From assembly GCA_965229765.1 (NCBI GenBank), contig CBDDJT010000002.1, positions 248,001 through 312,000 of the forward strand: 64,000 bases of DNA. The letters run 5' to 3'. The position numbers and the translations under genes were made by a program. This document shows, one piece after another, positions 33,922 to 42,678 of this stretch. Position 1 is the stretch's first letter, and every line of letters starts with the position of its first letter. This DNA is from ASV31 sp965229765. GTDB taxonomy: Bacteria > Pseudomonadota > Alphaproteobacteria > Rhodobacterales > Rhodobacteraceae. The notes below the pieces were generated by a model, which was given only the letters and a program-made list of their open reading frames with translations, ran no database searches and was not told where the DNA came from.

Positions 33922-35277
33922 TCAGGCCGCCTTCAGCCCGGCCTCCAACGCCGTAAGGATCGTCTGTATGTCGTTCGCCGTCAGCACCAATGGCGGCGAA
34001 ATGATGACGTTCTGGCCCGAGATACGGATCATCGCGCCCGCGTCATAGGCCGCATCCTGCACCGCCTTGACGGTGTCCTTACCGGCGGGTGTCTTGCTGG
34101 CACGGTCCGACACGAGTTCCGCCGCGCACATCAGGCCATGCCCGCCGCGCACATCCCCGATCAGGTCATGACGGTCGGCAAGCGCCTTGAGCCCGGCATA
34201 GAGTTCGTCGCCGCGTGCCGCAGCGTTCTCGTGCACTTTCAGACGCACGGTTTCCGTCAGGCAGGCGATCGCCGCCGCAGCGCCGACCGGGTGACCGGAA
34301 TAGGTGTATCCATGTCCGATGCTGCCCATCGCGGTGTCGTCCTTCTCGAACACCTCGGCCACGGCATCAGCGATCATCACCGCACCGAAGGGGAAATACC
34401 CGTTGGTGATCGCCTTCGCGGTACAGGCCATGTCGGGCTTCACGCCCCAGTGCCGCGATCCCGTTGGGTCGCCGGTGCGCCCAAAGCCGGTAATGACCTC
34501 GTCCGCGATCAGGAGGATGCCGTGCCTCGAACAGATTTCGCGCACGCCGGGCATGAAGCTTTCGTGCGGAGGAATGACGCCGCCCGCGCCCAGCACCGGC
34601 TCCATGATGAAGGCGGCGATGGTGCCTGCGCCCTGGAACGCGATCTCGTCCTCCAGCGCCGACAGGCACAGCTGCGCCAGCCGCGCCGGATCGCTTTCGC
34701 CGAAGGGATTGCGGTAGGTATAGGGTGCCGGGATGTGGTGACAGCCGGGAAGAAGCGGCTCGTAGGCGGTGCGGAAATTGGCGTTTCCGTTGACAGAGGC
34801 GCCGCCGAAATGGGTACCGTGATAGCCCTTTTTCAGCGACAGGAACTTCACGCGTCCTGCCTCGCCCCGGATCTTGTGGTACTGCCGCGCAAGCCGCAGG
34901 GCGGTTTCCACGCTGTCGCCCCCGCCAGAGGTATAGAACGCACGGCTCAGCCCGTCCGGCTCGAAGAACTCGCGCAGCATCTCGGCAAGCTCGATGACGG
35001 CGTCGTTCGTCGTGCCGCGAAAGATCGAATAATAGGGAAGCCGGTCAAGTTGTGCCGCGATTGCGTCCTTGATGGGCTGGCAACTGAAACCGAGGTTCAC
35101 GTTCCACAGACCGCCGACGGCATCGACCACCTTGTGACCGTCAATGTCCGTGATGGTCACGCCCTCGGCGGCGGTCACGATGCGCGGCGGATTTGCCTGC
35201 ATCTCGGCCGGGTGAGCCATAGGATGCCACAGGTGGCGCGCGTTCATTTCCTTGAGGAAGTTGGAATCCTTCATCAT
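33922..35277 (-). CDS. class III pyridoxal-phosphate aminotransferase
   Basis: A 451-residue omega-amino acid:pyruvate-type transaminase. Fold-I features: FYTSGGGDSVETALRLARQYH (PLP phosphate loop), KKGYHGTHFGGASV, GILLIADEVITGFGRTG (Asp that binds the ring nitrogen), and the Schiff-base lysine in ACTAKAITNGYFPFGAV. It transfers the amino group of an amine or omega-amino acid to pyruvate, giving an aldehyde for a dehydrogenase such as that at 39901. ATG at 35277 overlaps the HAD gene's stop (ATGA). Confidence 0.92.
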   Translation of the reverse strand: MMKDSNFLKEMNARHLWHPMAHPAEMQANPPRIVTAAEGVTITDIDGHKVVDAVGGLWNVNLGFSCQPIKDAIAAQLDRLPYYSIFRGTTNDAVIELAEMLREFFEPDGLSRAFYTSGGGDSVETALRLARQYHKIRGEAGRVKFLSLKKGYHGTHFGGASVNGNANFRTAYEPLLPGCHHIPAPYTYRNPFGESDPARLAQLCLSALEDEIAFQGAGTIAAFIMEPVLGAGGVIPPHESFMPGVREICSRHGILLIADEVITGFGRTGDPTGSRHWGVKPDMACTAKAITNGYFPFGAVMIADAVAEVFEKDDTAMGSIGHGYTYSGHPVGAAAAIACLTETVRLKVHENAAARGDELYAGLKALADRHDLIGDVRGGHGLMCAAELVSDRASKTPAGKDTVKAVQDAAYDAGAMIRISGQNVIISPPLVLTANDIQTILTALEAGLKAA

Positions 35278-35939
35278 CCGGCCCTTTCGATGGAGTGAAG
35301 CGCCCCAAGGGCGGCGGCATAGCTGTCGCCGGGGGCGGTAACGTCGAAACAAATGGAAATCAGCCCTGCCGCAGATCCGCCCGCGACGTTCTTCGGCTGA
35401 TCGTCGAGAAAGACACATGCCGTGGCGGGCAGGCCCAGCCTGTCCACCACCTCGGCATAGGCGCGGGGATCGGGCTTCAGGATGCCGGTATAGGTGGCGT
35501 CCACGATAACGTCGAAGTTGGTCAGAAATGGCAGCTTTTCTCTGAAATCAGCGCCATAGAACAGATCCAGTTCATTCGACAGGATCGCAAGTGCGTGCCC
35601 CGCCTCGCGCACTTCGTCGATGGCTGCCAGCGCCTCGGGCCGGATCACGGCTTCGGGCTCTGCGCCCCGCGCGGCACGCACGAAATCCGACATCTCGCCC
35701 CAGTCCGCACCGATCATCGCACCCACCTCGTGTGTGCGTGCGGCCCAGTAGCCGCGCTCGGTTATCCGCCCCGCCCGCATGTCCTCCCAAAGGGGATCTT
35801 CTCCCGGCGAGAACGGCCCGCGCCACTTGAGGCTTCCCGAGGGCAGACCCAATGCCGCCTCTGTCATGGCGTGCGTCTCGAACAGGGTGCGGCTGATGAC
35901 GCCGCCGAAATCGAGGATCAACGCGCGATCAGCCGACAT
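35274..35939 (-). CDS. HAD-superfamily hydrolase
   Basis: A 221-residue phosphatase-like protein. Motif I is ALILDFGGVISRT with Asp nucleophile, in the soluble-epoxide-hydrolase N-terminal style with Gly residues instead of the second Asp. Motif II is LAILSNELD, and motif III/IV is LKPDPRAYAEVVDRLG and CVFLDDQPKNVAGG. The ATG at 35939 lies 11 bases inside the IclR gene. Middle gene of a three-gene operon (IclR, HAD, aminotransferase). Substrate unknown. Confidence 0.87.
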   Translation of the reverse strand: MSADRALILDFGGVISRTLFETHAMTEAALGLPSGSLKWRGPFSPGEDPLWEDMRAGRITERGYWAARTHEVGAMIGADWGEMSDFVRAARGAEPEAVIRPEALAAIDEVREAGHALAILSNELDLFYGADFREKLPFLTNFDVIVDATYTGILKPDPRAYAEVVDRLGLPATACVFLDDQPKNVAGGSAAGLISICFDVTAPGDSYAAALGALHSIERAG

Positions 35940-36708
35940 GGCGCAACGCCTCGTCGCGCCTTGCGCCGCCGCCCAGCAGCCCGGAAAGCTCTTCCCCGGC
36001 GGCACGCAATTCGTCCCGGATCGCGGTTGCCATCGCGTCTGTTATCCGCGCCACCGGCGCGGCCACGGCAAGCGAACCGACACAGCCTCCGCTCTGGTCG
36101 TGCAGCGGAACCGCGAAGCCATGCACATCGGCCTCGAAACCCCCGAGGCTTTCAGCGATGCCTGACCGCCGGATGGTGTCCAGCGTGCGGCGCAGCCGGC
36201 CCGGATCGGTTATCGTGCCGGCTGTATAGCGCGCAAGCGGCACGTCCAGAACGGCCTTGGCCAGTGACGGATCGCCGAAGGCAAGAACCGCCAGCCCAGA
36301 GGCGGTGGCATGCAAAGGCAGAATCCCCGCATCGTCCATCATCACTCGGGTCCCATGGCGCGAGGAATAGGCATAGCTCAACATGGCAAGCCGCGCACCT
36401 TCCAGAAGCGCCGCATGCGCCGTCTCTCCCGTGGCATCGGCAAGGCGCCGCAGCACAGGCAGGGAAACCTCGCGCGCCGGAAACGCAACTTCGCGCAGGC
36501 TCGCCAACCTCAGAACTGCCGGTCCGATACGGTATTCCCGGGCCGAGCCAACCTGCTCGACAAAACCCATCGCCTGTAACTCGGTCAGCATCCGGTGCAC
36601 CGTCGCCTTGTTCATTCCGGATAGCCGGGTCATCTCGGACAGGCCAAGCAGCGCTCGATCGCGGTCGAAAAAACCGAGCAAAGACAATGCTTTGGTGACG
36701 GTTCCCAT
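35929..36708 (-). CDS. IclR-family transcriptional regulator
   Basis: A 259-residue regulator with an N-terminal winged HTH (LSEMTRLSGMNKATVHRMLTEL) and a C-terminal effector domain (about 75-250; HATASGLAVLAF, ESLGGFEADVHGFAVPL). Divergent from the tctCBA-type transporter, with dyads of GGAACC type between. It is the probable controller of both directions. ATG at 36708 starts directly at the HTH-domain length usual for the family. Confidence 0.92.
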   Translation of the reverse strand: MGTVTKALSLLGFFDRDRALLGLSEMTRLSGMNKATVHRMLTELQAMGFVEQVGSAREYRIGPAVLRLASLREVAFPAREVSLPVLRRLADATGETAHAALLEGARLAMLSYAYSSRHGTRVMMDDAGILPLHATASGLAVLAFGDPSLAKAVLDVPLARYTAGTITDPGRLRRTLDTIRRSGIAESLGGFEADVHGFAVPLHDQSGGCVGSLAVAAPVARITDAMATAIRDELRAAGEELSGLLGGGARRDEALRHVG

Positions 36709-36816
36709 GCATCTACCGGAGTCCCGGCCCCTCCCGTTTCGATTTGCGGGCAGGCCGTGCTGCACCTGCCCCCGGTTTTTGTTGACAGACCCCGACGCCC
36801 CCTGTCAATCTGTTTT

Positions 36817-36842
36817 GGAACCATTGGTTCGAATAATGAACC
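36817..36842. promoter_or_regulatory. GAACC/GGTTC dyads, candidate IclR operator
   Basis: GGAACC-ATT-GGTTC followed, after seven bases, by GAACC: three half-sites forming two overlapping inverted repeats. Placed 32 bases before the transporter's receptor start and about 110 bases from the IclR start. A TTGACA at 36782-36787 could be a -35 element, but no good -10 follows at 17 bases. Confidence 0.6.
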
Positions 36843-36873
36843 GGCCCTCGCCGGCCGAAACAGGGAGACAGTC

Positions 36874-37815
36874 ATGTCCAAAGCCAGACTTCTGGGCGGC
36901 GCGCTTGCCGTCGCCATGACCGCCATCGCCGGCGCGGCATTGGCCGAGTACCCGGAAAAGCCCGTCGAATTCATCGTACCCTGGCCCCCGGGCGACCTTG
37001 AAGACGTGCTGACCCGAATGATCGCCGAGGATTTCCAGAACGCCTACGGCATGTCAGCGGCGGTGGTGAACAAGCCCGGCGGCGGCGGCGGCCCCTTCCC
37101 CGGCGCCATCGAGGTGGCGAACGCCGATCCCGATGGCAGCATGATCGGCTCGTTCACGCTGGGTGTCCCCGTTCTGGGCCACCTGATCGGCATTCCTGAT
37201 CTGGATCCGGCCAAGTTCGACCCGATCGGCATCTTTCTGACCTATCCTTTCGTGCTGGCGGCCGCGGCCGACGCACCGTACCAGACGATCGAAGAGATGA
37301 TCGCCTACGCACAGGACAACGAGATCGTGCTGGGCCATTTCGGCGACGCGGCCGTACCCACGCGCGTGTCCAAGGCGCTGGCTGTCAGCCAGGGCTTTGA
37401 ATGGGGCGCCGACAGTGCCTTCGATGCGCTCGACTGCAACACGCTGGCCTCGGGCGACGCCGACGTGATCAACACCACGCTCCAGCTGGTCCTGCCGTGC
37501 CTTGACAGCATCACGGTGCTGGCCGCCGTCACCGACGAACGCATCAGCCTTGTGCCCGACGCGCCAACGATCGGTGAAATCGACGCCAGCCTCAACCTGG
37601 CGCTTTGGAACGGGCTCTTTGTTCACAAGGACACGCCGGCCGACGTGCGCGCCAAGATCGCCGAGGTCGCGGCCAAGTCCATGATGTCGGACCGCGCACA
37701 AGCCGTCGCTGCCGAAACCGGCGCCCTGGTCTACTGGCAGGATGCCGAGGCATCCGCGGCCCGCGTCGCAGCCGACGGCGAGACCATCGCCCGCATAGGC
37801 ACGATGCTGGAATAA
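36874..37815 (+). CDS. tripartite tricarboxylate transporter receptor (TctC/Bug family)
   Basis: A 313-residue periplasmic binding protein. Signal peptide LLGGALAVAMTAIAGAALA, then YPEKPVEFIVPWPPGDLEDVLTR and VVNKPGGGGGPFPGAIEVANA, the Bug-family ligand loops. GGGAG precedes the ATG. Delivers a carboxylate-type solute to TctB/TctA encoded next. In the family's first loop a Gly-Gly usually follows WPPG; here Asp-Leu is present, which may alter ligand choice. Confidence 0.92.
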   Translation: MSKARLLGGALAVAMTAIAGAALAEYPEKPVEFIVPWPPGDLEDVLTRMIAEDFQNAYGMSAAVVNKPGGGGGPFPGAIEVANADPDGSMIGSFTLGVPVLGHLIGIPDLDPAKFDPIGIFLTYPFVLAAAADAPYQTIEEMIAYAQDNEIVLGHFGDAAVPTRVSKALAVSQGFEWGADSAFDALDCNTLASGDADVINTTLQLVLPCLDSITVLAAVTDERISLVPDAPTIGEIDASLNLALWNGLFVHKDTPADVRAKIAEVAAKSMMSDRAQAVAAETGALVYWQDAEASAARVAADGETIARIGTMLE

Positions 37816-37823
37816 CAGGCAGA

Positions 37824-37848
37824 GGGCCGGGCGCCACCTGCCCGGCCC
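37824..37848 (+). terminator. hairpin between receptor and tctB-type genes
   Basis: GGGCCGGGC-N7-GCCCGGCCC, a 9-bp perfect stem with no T run. Lies 8 bases after the receptor stop. Probably protects the receptor message or lowers read-through into the membrane genes. Confidence 0.65.
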
Positions 37849-37878
37849 GTTTGAGACCCTCCGCAGCCAGGCACCGGG

Positions 37879-38409
37879 ATGAGCGAAGATCCAGCCAGCC
37901 AAGTGATCGGCCGACTGCGCGGGCAAATTCTTTTCGCCGCGATCTTTCTGGCTGTCGCCACTTTCCTGCTGTCGCAACTGGGTACCCAGACCACATGGGC
38001 GAACAAGACCGATCTCGTGGCGCAGCCGGGTTTCTGGCCCGCTGTGGGCGTGGGCGGCATGGTCCTTTTCGGGGGCCTGCATCTCTTGCATCTTCCGCGC
38101 CGTCGTCTTGCGCGCGACGACTGGCAGGAAGGCCGGACCTGGCTTGCCGTTTTCGAATTCGCGGGCTGGTTTCTCGGCTATGTCTTTGTGGTGCCTTGGG
38201 TTGGCTACCTGCCGGCAACGCTCGTCTTCATGCCGCTTCTGTTGTGGCGCCTGGGCTATCGCACGCGGGCTGTGCTGGTTGTGGGGGTCCTGTTCGGCGC
38301 TGCGATCGTCTTGGTCTTCAAGACCTTCCTGAACGTGCGCATCCCCGGCGGCGCGGTCTACGACTACCTGCCCGACGCAGTTCGCAACCTATTCATCGTG
38401 AACTTCTGA
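37879..38409 (+). CDS. TctB family small membrane subunit
   Basis: A 176-residue protein with four predicted helices (AAIFLAVATFLLSQLG; PGFWPAVGVGGMVLFGGLHL; FAGWFLGYVFVVPWVGYLPAT; LVVGVLFGAAIVLVFKTFLNV), the TctB layout including the conserved PGFWP near helix 2. Small partner of TctA. Confidence 0.88.
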   Translation: MSEDPASQVIGRLRGQILFAAIFLAVATFLLSQLGTQTTWANKTDLVAQPGFWPAVGVGGMVLFGGLHLLHLPRRRLARDDWQEGRTWLAVFEFAGWFLGYVFVVPWVGYLPATLVFMPLLLWRLGYRTRAVLVVGVLFGAAIVLVFKTFLNVRIPGGAVYDYLPDAVRNLFIVNF

Positions 38410-38416
38410 TCCGCCG

Positions 38417-40036
38417 ATGGAGCTGATCCTATCCAGCCTTGACATTCTTGCACGCTGGGACGTGATCCTTGCCCTCTTGGTTGGCTCCATGGGCGGCGTG
38501 CTGATCGGGGCGATCCCGGGCGTGGGCCCGGCGGTGGCCATAGCGATCCTGCTGCCAGCGACCTTTTCGATGGACCCGATCGTGGGACTGACAGTCCTTC
38601 TGGGGATCTATGGCTCTTCGATGTATGGCGGCGCGATCCCCGCGATCCTCATCAACACGCCGGGCACGGCCGTCAACGCCCTGACCACCTATGACGGCTT
38701 TCCCATGACCGCCCGGGGCGAGGGGCGCCGCGCCTTGTCCCTGGCCTATTCCGCCAGCTTCTTTGGCGGCATCTTCTCTGTTGTCTGCCTGATCCTCTTT
38801 GCACCGGTGCTTGCCAAGGTGGCGCCGCTTTTTGGATCGCGCGAGATATTCCTCGCCGCGCTTCTGGGCATCATTCTCGTCGTGATCGCCCACCGGGGCC
38901 AGACCTTGATCGCCGCCGCGCTGGCCTGCTTCGGCATCTTCCTGAACACCATCGGCCTTGAGGCAGTCAAATACACCCGCCGGTACACGTTCGAGCAATC
39001 TTGGCTCGCCTCCGGCATTGACCTGATTGTCGTGGTGCTTGGGCTATTTGCGCTAAGCCAGGCATTCCTGCTCCTGCAAGGCGAGGACGAAAAGGTGCGC
39101 ACGACACGCCTGCGCGGCGGCCTGTTCCAGGGCTTCCGGGAACTCGGCAAGCACCCTCGCGTGGCCAGCATCTCTGCGGGGTTTGGCGTGCTCATGGGCA
39201 TGATCCCCGGCGTCGGAGAGTTCACGGCGCAGTTTCTGTCCTATACCTACGCGCAAAAGACCAGCAAACGGCCCGAGGATTTCGGCCGTGGCTCGTCCGA
39301 AGGCCTGATCGCTTCGGAGACCGCCAACAACGCCGTGCCCGCGGCTGCCATGGTCCCGCTGCTGGCCTTGGGTATCCCCGGCGAAGCGCTGACCGCGATG
39401 ATGCTGTCGGTGTTCTACGTCCACAATGTCGTGCCCGGACCGGGGCTTTTCCAGAACCAGATGGATTTCGTCGTCGCTCTCTATCTTGCGCTTCTGATCC
39501 TCAACGTGCTGGTGCTGATCTTCCTGCTCGTGGCAACACGACCCCTGATCCAGGTGGTCAAGATCCCAAATCGCTTCCTTGGGGCCTGTATCCTCGCGCT
39601 CAGTTTCGTGGGCGTCTATTCGCTGCGCAACAGTGTGACAGACTGTGCGCTGGCCGCCGCCTTCGGCGTGTTCGGCTTTGTCCTGAAGCGGCTCAGCCTG
39701 CCGATTGTGCCGATCATACTCGGCATGGTCCTGGGCGGCATAATGGAGGTCAAGCTGCGCGCCTCGATGAGCCGGGTGAAGACGCCGCTCGACTTCATTG
39801 AACGTCCCGTCGCGATGATCCTGTTTCTCATCATACTTCTCATCCTCGCCATCCATGCCCGCCGCGTATGGCTGGACTCCAAGACAAGAAGGAACAGAAA
39901 ATGGTCGACCAAGCACGCATCGACGCGCTTCGAGGCGCAACTGTTCCACCGCAGAAGCTTCTTGTCGGCGGAACGTGGCAAGCGGGTTCGGGAGCGCCGG
40001 AACCCGTATTCTCCCCGATCGACGGACAGGCACTGA
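38417..40036 (+). CDS. TctA family large membrane subunit
   Basis: A 539-residue permease with about 11-12 helices and the duplicated TctA motif: GAIPGVGPAVAIAILLPATF near residue 30 and MGMIPGVGEFTAQFLSYTYAQ near 260, plus YGSSMYGGAIPAILINTPGT and ASETANNAVPAAAMVPLLALGIPG. The last 45 residues are hydrophilic and overlap the aldehyde dehydrogenase gene by 136 bases. Relatives end near residue 495-505, so a lost stop or frameshift at the 3' end is likely. Confidence 0.92.
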   Translation: MELILSSLDILARWDVILALLVGSMGGVLIGAIPGVGPAVAIAILLPATFSMDPIVGLTVLLGIYGSSMYGGAIPAILINTPGTAVNALTTYDGFPMTARGEGRRALSLAYSASFFGGIFSVVCLILFAPVLAKVAPLFGSREIFLAALLGIILVVIAHRGQTLIAAALACFGIFLNTIGLEAVKYTRRYTFEQSWLASGIDLIVVVLGLFALSQAFLLLQGEDEKVRTTRLRGGLFQGFRELGKHPRVASISAGFGVLMGMIPGVGEFTAQFLSYTYAQKTSKRPEDFGRGSSEGLIASETANNAVPAAAMVPLLALGIPGEALTAMMLSVFYVHNVVPGPGLFQNQMDFVVALYLALLILNVLVLIFLLVATRPLIQVVKIPNRFLGACILALSFVGVYSLRNSVTDCALAAAFGVFGFVLKRLSLPIVPIILGMVLGGIMEVKLRASMSRVKTPLDFIERPVAMILFLIILLILAIHARRVWLDSKTRRNRKWSTKHASTRFEAQLFHRRSFLSAERGKRVRERRNPYSPRSTDRH

Positions 40037-41385
40037 CGACGATCGAGACCGCGACCGCGGCGGACGTGGAACGCGCGGTCGCAGCCGCGCGCGCGGCCTT
40101 CGAGGCGGGCCGCTGGTCTCGCGCTGCCCCGGCAGAGCGCAAGAAGGTGCTGCTCCGGCTCGCCGAACTGATCGAACGCGATGCGCTGGATTTGGCTGTG
40201 CTGGGCGTGCGCGACAACGGCACGGAAATCGGCATGGCGATCAAGGCCGAGCCGGGCAGCGCGGCAGGCACCTTCCGCTACTACGCCGAAGCAATCGACA
40301 AGATCTACGGAGAGATCGCACCAACCGCCGACAACGTTCTGGGCCTGATCCACCGCGAACCCGTGGGCGTCGTGGGCGCCATCGTTCCCTGGAACTTCCC
40401 TCTCATGATCGGCGCATGGAAGCTGGCGCCAGCCCTGGCGACGGGAAACTCGGTGGTGCTAAAGCCAGCCGAAAGCGCATCACTGACACTCTTGCGGCTG
40501 GCGGAACTGGCGGCCGAGGCCGGGATACCTGATGGCGTCTTGAACGTGGTTACGGGTCCCGGCGCGGTGACGGGTGCCGCGCTGGCGCAATCGATGGACG
40601 TCGACGTTCTGGTCTTCACCGGGTCCGGCGCCACCGGACGGCGGCTTCTGGAATACGCCGCGCAATCGAACCTGAAACGCGTCTACCTGGAACTGGGCGG
40701 CAAGTCGCCCAACATCGTGTTCGCCGACATGCCAGATCTCGATCACGCCGCCAAGGTCTCGGCGGCAGGCATCTTCCGCAATTCGGGTCAGGTCTGCGTC
40801 GCCGGCTCGCGCCTGCTTGTGGAAAGGTCGATCCATGACGAATTCGTCGCTCGGGTTGCGGAACATGCGCGCGGGATGTCCGTGGGCGATCCGCTGACGC
40901 TCAAGACCCAGATCGGCGCCATCCATAGTGAAACGCAACTGAACGCGCACCTCGAGTTCCTGCGCGAGGCGCTGGACGATGGCGCCGGGCTTGTCACCGG
41001 CGGCGCGCGCATCCTTGCGGAGACCGGCGGCTGGTACATGGAGCCTACCGTGGTCACCGGCGTCCATCCCGACCAGCGCCTTGCGCAAGACGAGGTGTTC
41101 GGCCCGGTGTTGGCCGTCACGCCCTTCGACACAGAGGCCGAGGCCGTGAAACTCGCGAACTCTACCCGCTATGGGCTGGCCGCGGGCGTGTGGACAAGCG
41201 ACCTTTCGCGCGCCCACCGGATGATCCGCGCGGTGCGCGCCGGCGTGGTCCACGTCAATACATATGGCGGGGCGGATGCCACAGTACCCCTTGGCGGGGT
41301 CAGGCAGTCCGGGAATGGACATGACAAGTCGTTGCACGCGCTTGACAAGTATATCGACCTCAAGACCGCATGGATCCAGCTCTGA
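39901..41385 (+). CDS. NAD(P)-dependent aldehyde dehydrogenase
   Basis: A 494-residue ALDH-superfamily enzyme with catalytic Cys299 (FRNSGQVCVAG) and general base Glu264 (LELGGKSPNIV). NAD-binding blocks are VGAIVPWNFPLMIGAWKLAP and FTGSGATGRRLL. It oxidises an aldehyde to the acid, similar to gamma-glutamyl-gamma-aminobutyraldehyde or betaine aldehyde dehydrogenases. AAGGAACAG precedes the ATG at 39901. Starts inside the tctA-type frame and is thus translationally linked to the transporter. May take the aldehyde made by the aminotransferase at 33922. Confidence 0.93.
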   Translation: MVDQARIDALRGATVPPQKLLVGGTWQAGSGAPEPVFSPIDGQALTTIETATAADVERAVAAARAAFEAGRWSRAAPAERKKVLLRLAELIERDALDLAVLGVRDNGTEIGMAIKAEPGSAAGTFRYYAEAIDKIYGEIAPTADNVLGLIHREPVGVVGAIVPWNFPLMIGAWKLAPALATGNSVVLKPAESASLTLLRLAELAAEAGIPDGVLNVVTGPGAVTGAALAQSMDVDVLVFTGSGATGRRLLEYAAQSNLKRVYLELGGKSPNIVFADMPDLDHAAKVSAAGIFRNSGQVCVAGSRLLVERSIHDEFVARVAEHARGMSVGDPLTLKTQIGAIHSETQLNAHLEFLREALDDGAGLVTGGARILAETGGWYMEPTVVTGVHPDQRLAQDEVFGPVLAVTPFDTEAEAVKLANSTRYGLAAGVWTSDLSRAHRMIRAVRAGVVHVNTYGGADATVPLGGVRQSGNGHDKSLHALDKYIDLKTAWIQL

Positions 41386-41413
41386 CCCGTGACGCAGCCA
41401 GCAGGAGGACCTG

Positions 41414-42643
41414 ATGGGCGACCGCATACTGATCGTCGGCACCTACGACACAAAGAACGACGAGCTTTCCTATCTGGCGGATTGCATCCGTTCTCAGGGC
41501 GGTCAGGCCCTGACCATGGACGTCAGCGTGCTGGGCGAGCCGACCGCCCCGACCGACTGGTCCAAGCACGACGTGGCCGGTGCCGCCGGATCAAGTATCG
41601 CCGAAGCGATCGCATCTGAAGATGAAAACCAGGCCATGCAGATCATGGCAGCCGGTGCGGCCTCGCTGGCCGCGCGCCTTCAGGCCGAGGGACGTTTCGA
41701 CGGATTGATCGTGCTGGGCGGCACCATGGGCACCGACCTTGCACTCGATGTTTGCGCCGTCCTGCCCCTCGGCGTGCCGAAATACGTGATTTCGACCGTC
41801 GCCTTTTCGCCCCTTATCCCGCCGGAACGACTGGCTGCGGATATCCAGATGATCCTTTGGGCGGGCGGGCTCTACGGACTGAATTCGATCTGCAAGTCCT
41901 CGCTCAGCCAGGCTGCGGGGGCGGTTCTGGGCGCCGCGCGCGCGGTGGAACCGCCATCAGGCAACCGCCCGCGGATCGGCATGACGAGTTTCGGCAAGAC
42001 CGTTCTGACCTACATGGTCGCCTTGAAACCAGAGTTGGAGGCACGCGGCTTCGAGGTTGCGGTGTTCCACGCCACGGGCATGGGTGGGCGCGCGTTCGAA
42101 AGCCTTGCGGCTGAAGGTGCCTTTGCCGCGGTGATGGACTTCGCCCCGCAGGAACTGGGCAATCACATCATGGGCTCGGCCATCTCGGCAGGCCCCGACA
42201 GACTGACCGCCGCAGGCGGCGCGGGCGTGCCGCAGATCGTTGCGCCCGGCTGCTACGATCTTGTGGACGTGGTGGGCTGGCACCCCCTTCCCGACCGTTT
42301 TTCCGGGCATGAGGCCCATGCCCACAACCGGCTGCTCTCGTCGATCCTGCTTGGGACCGAGGAACGCCGTGAGGTGGCACGCGCCATGTGCTCCCGGCTT
42401 GCGCGGGCCAAGGGGCCGACAACGCTGCTCCTGCCCACGCGGGGGTGCAACGAATGGGACCGACCCGGCGCACCCCTGCACAATTCGGAAGGCCTTGCGG
42501 CTTTCCTTGCAGAGATTCGCACCGCCTGCCCGCAAAACGTCCACCTGCGCGAGCTTGATGCACACATCAACGACGACGCCTTCGCGCAAGCTGCATTGGA
42601 CGTGCTGGACAGCTGGATCGCGGAAGGGACCGTAAAGCTCTGA
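41414..42643 (+). CDS. UPF0261/Tm-1-like ATP-binding domain protein
   Basis: A 409-residue protein of the UPF0261 family: ILIVGTYDTKNDELSYLADC at the start, LGGTMGTDLALDVCAVLPLG, GMTSFGKTVLTYM, EVAVFHATGMGGRAFE and CYDLVDVVGWHPLPDRFSGHEAHAHNRLL. The N-terminal domain resembles the plant viral-resistance protein Tm-1 ATP-binding part. In bacteria such genes often sit in catabolic operons with aldehyde dehydrogenases or TctC transporters, as here; the reaction is not known. GCAGGAGG precedes the ATG. Confidence 0.88.
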   Translation: MGDRILIVGTYDTKNDELSYLADCIRSQGGQALTMDVSVLGEPTAPTDWSKHDVAGAAGSSIAEAIASEDENQAMQIMAAGAASLAARLQAEGRFDGLIVLGGTMGTDLALDVCAVLPLGVPKYVISTVAFSPLIPPERLAADIQMILWAGGLYGLNSICKSSLSQAAGAVLGAARAVEPPSGNRPRIGMTSFGKTVLTYMVALKPELEARGFEVAVFHATGMGGRAFESLAAEGAFAAVMDFAPQELGNHIMGSAISAGPDRLTAAGGAGVPQIVAPGCYDLVDVVGWHPLPDRFSGHEAHAHNRLLSSILLGTEERREVARAMCSRLARAKGPTTLLLPTRGCNEWDRPGAPLHNSEGLAAFLAEIRTACPQNVHLRELDAHINDDAFAQAALDVLDSWIAEGTVKL

Positions 42644-42678
42644 GCCAGCGTTCGCCAATGCGGCGGGCGCGTCAGACC

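Noticed and set aside
36782..36810. Sigma-70 promoter starting with TTGACA before the tctC-type gene
   Set aside because: The -35 is perfect, but the hexamer 17 bases on (TCAATC) is too poor to call a promoter.
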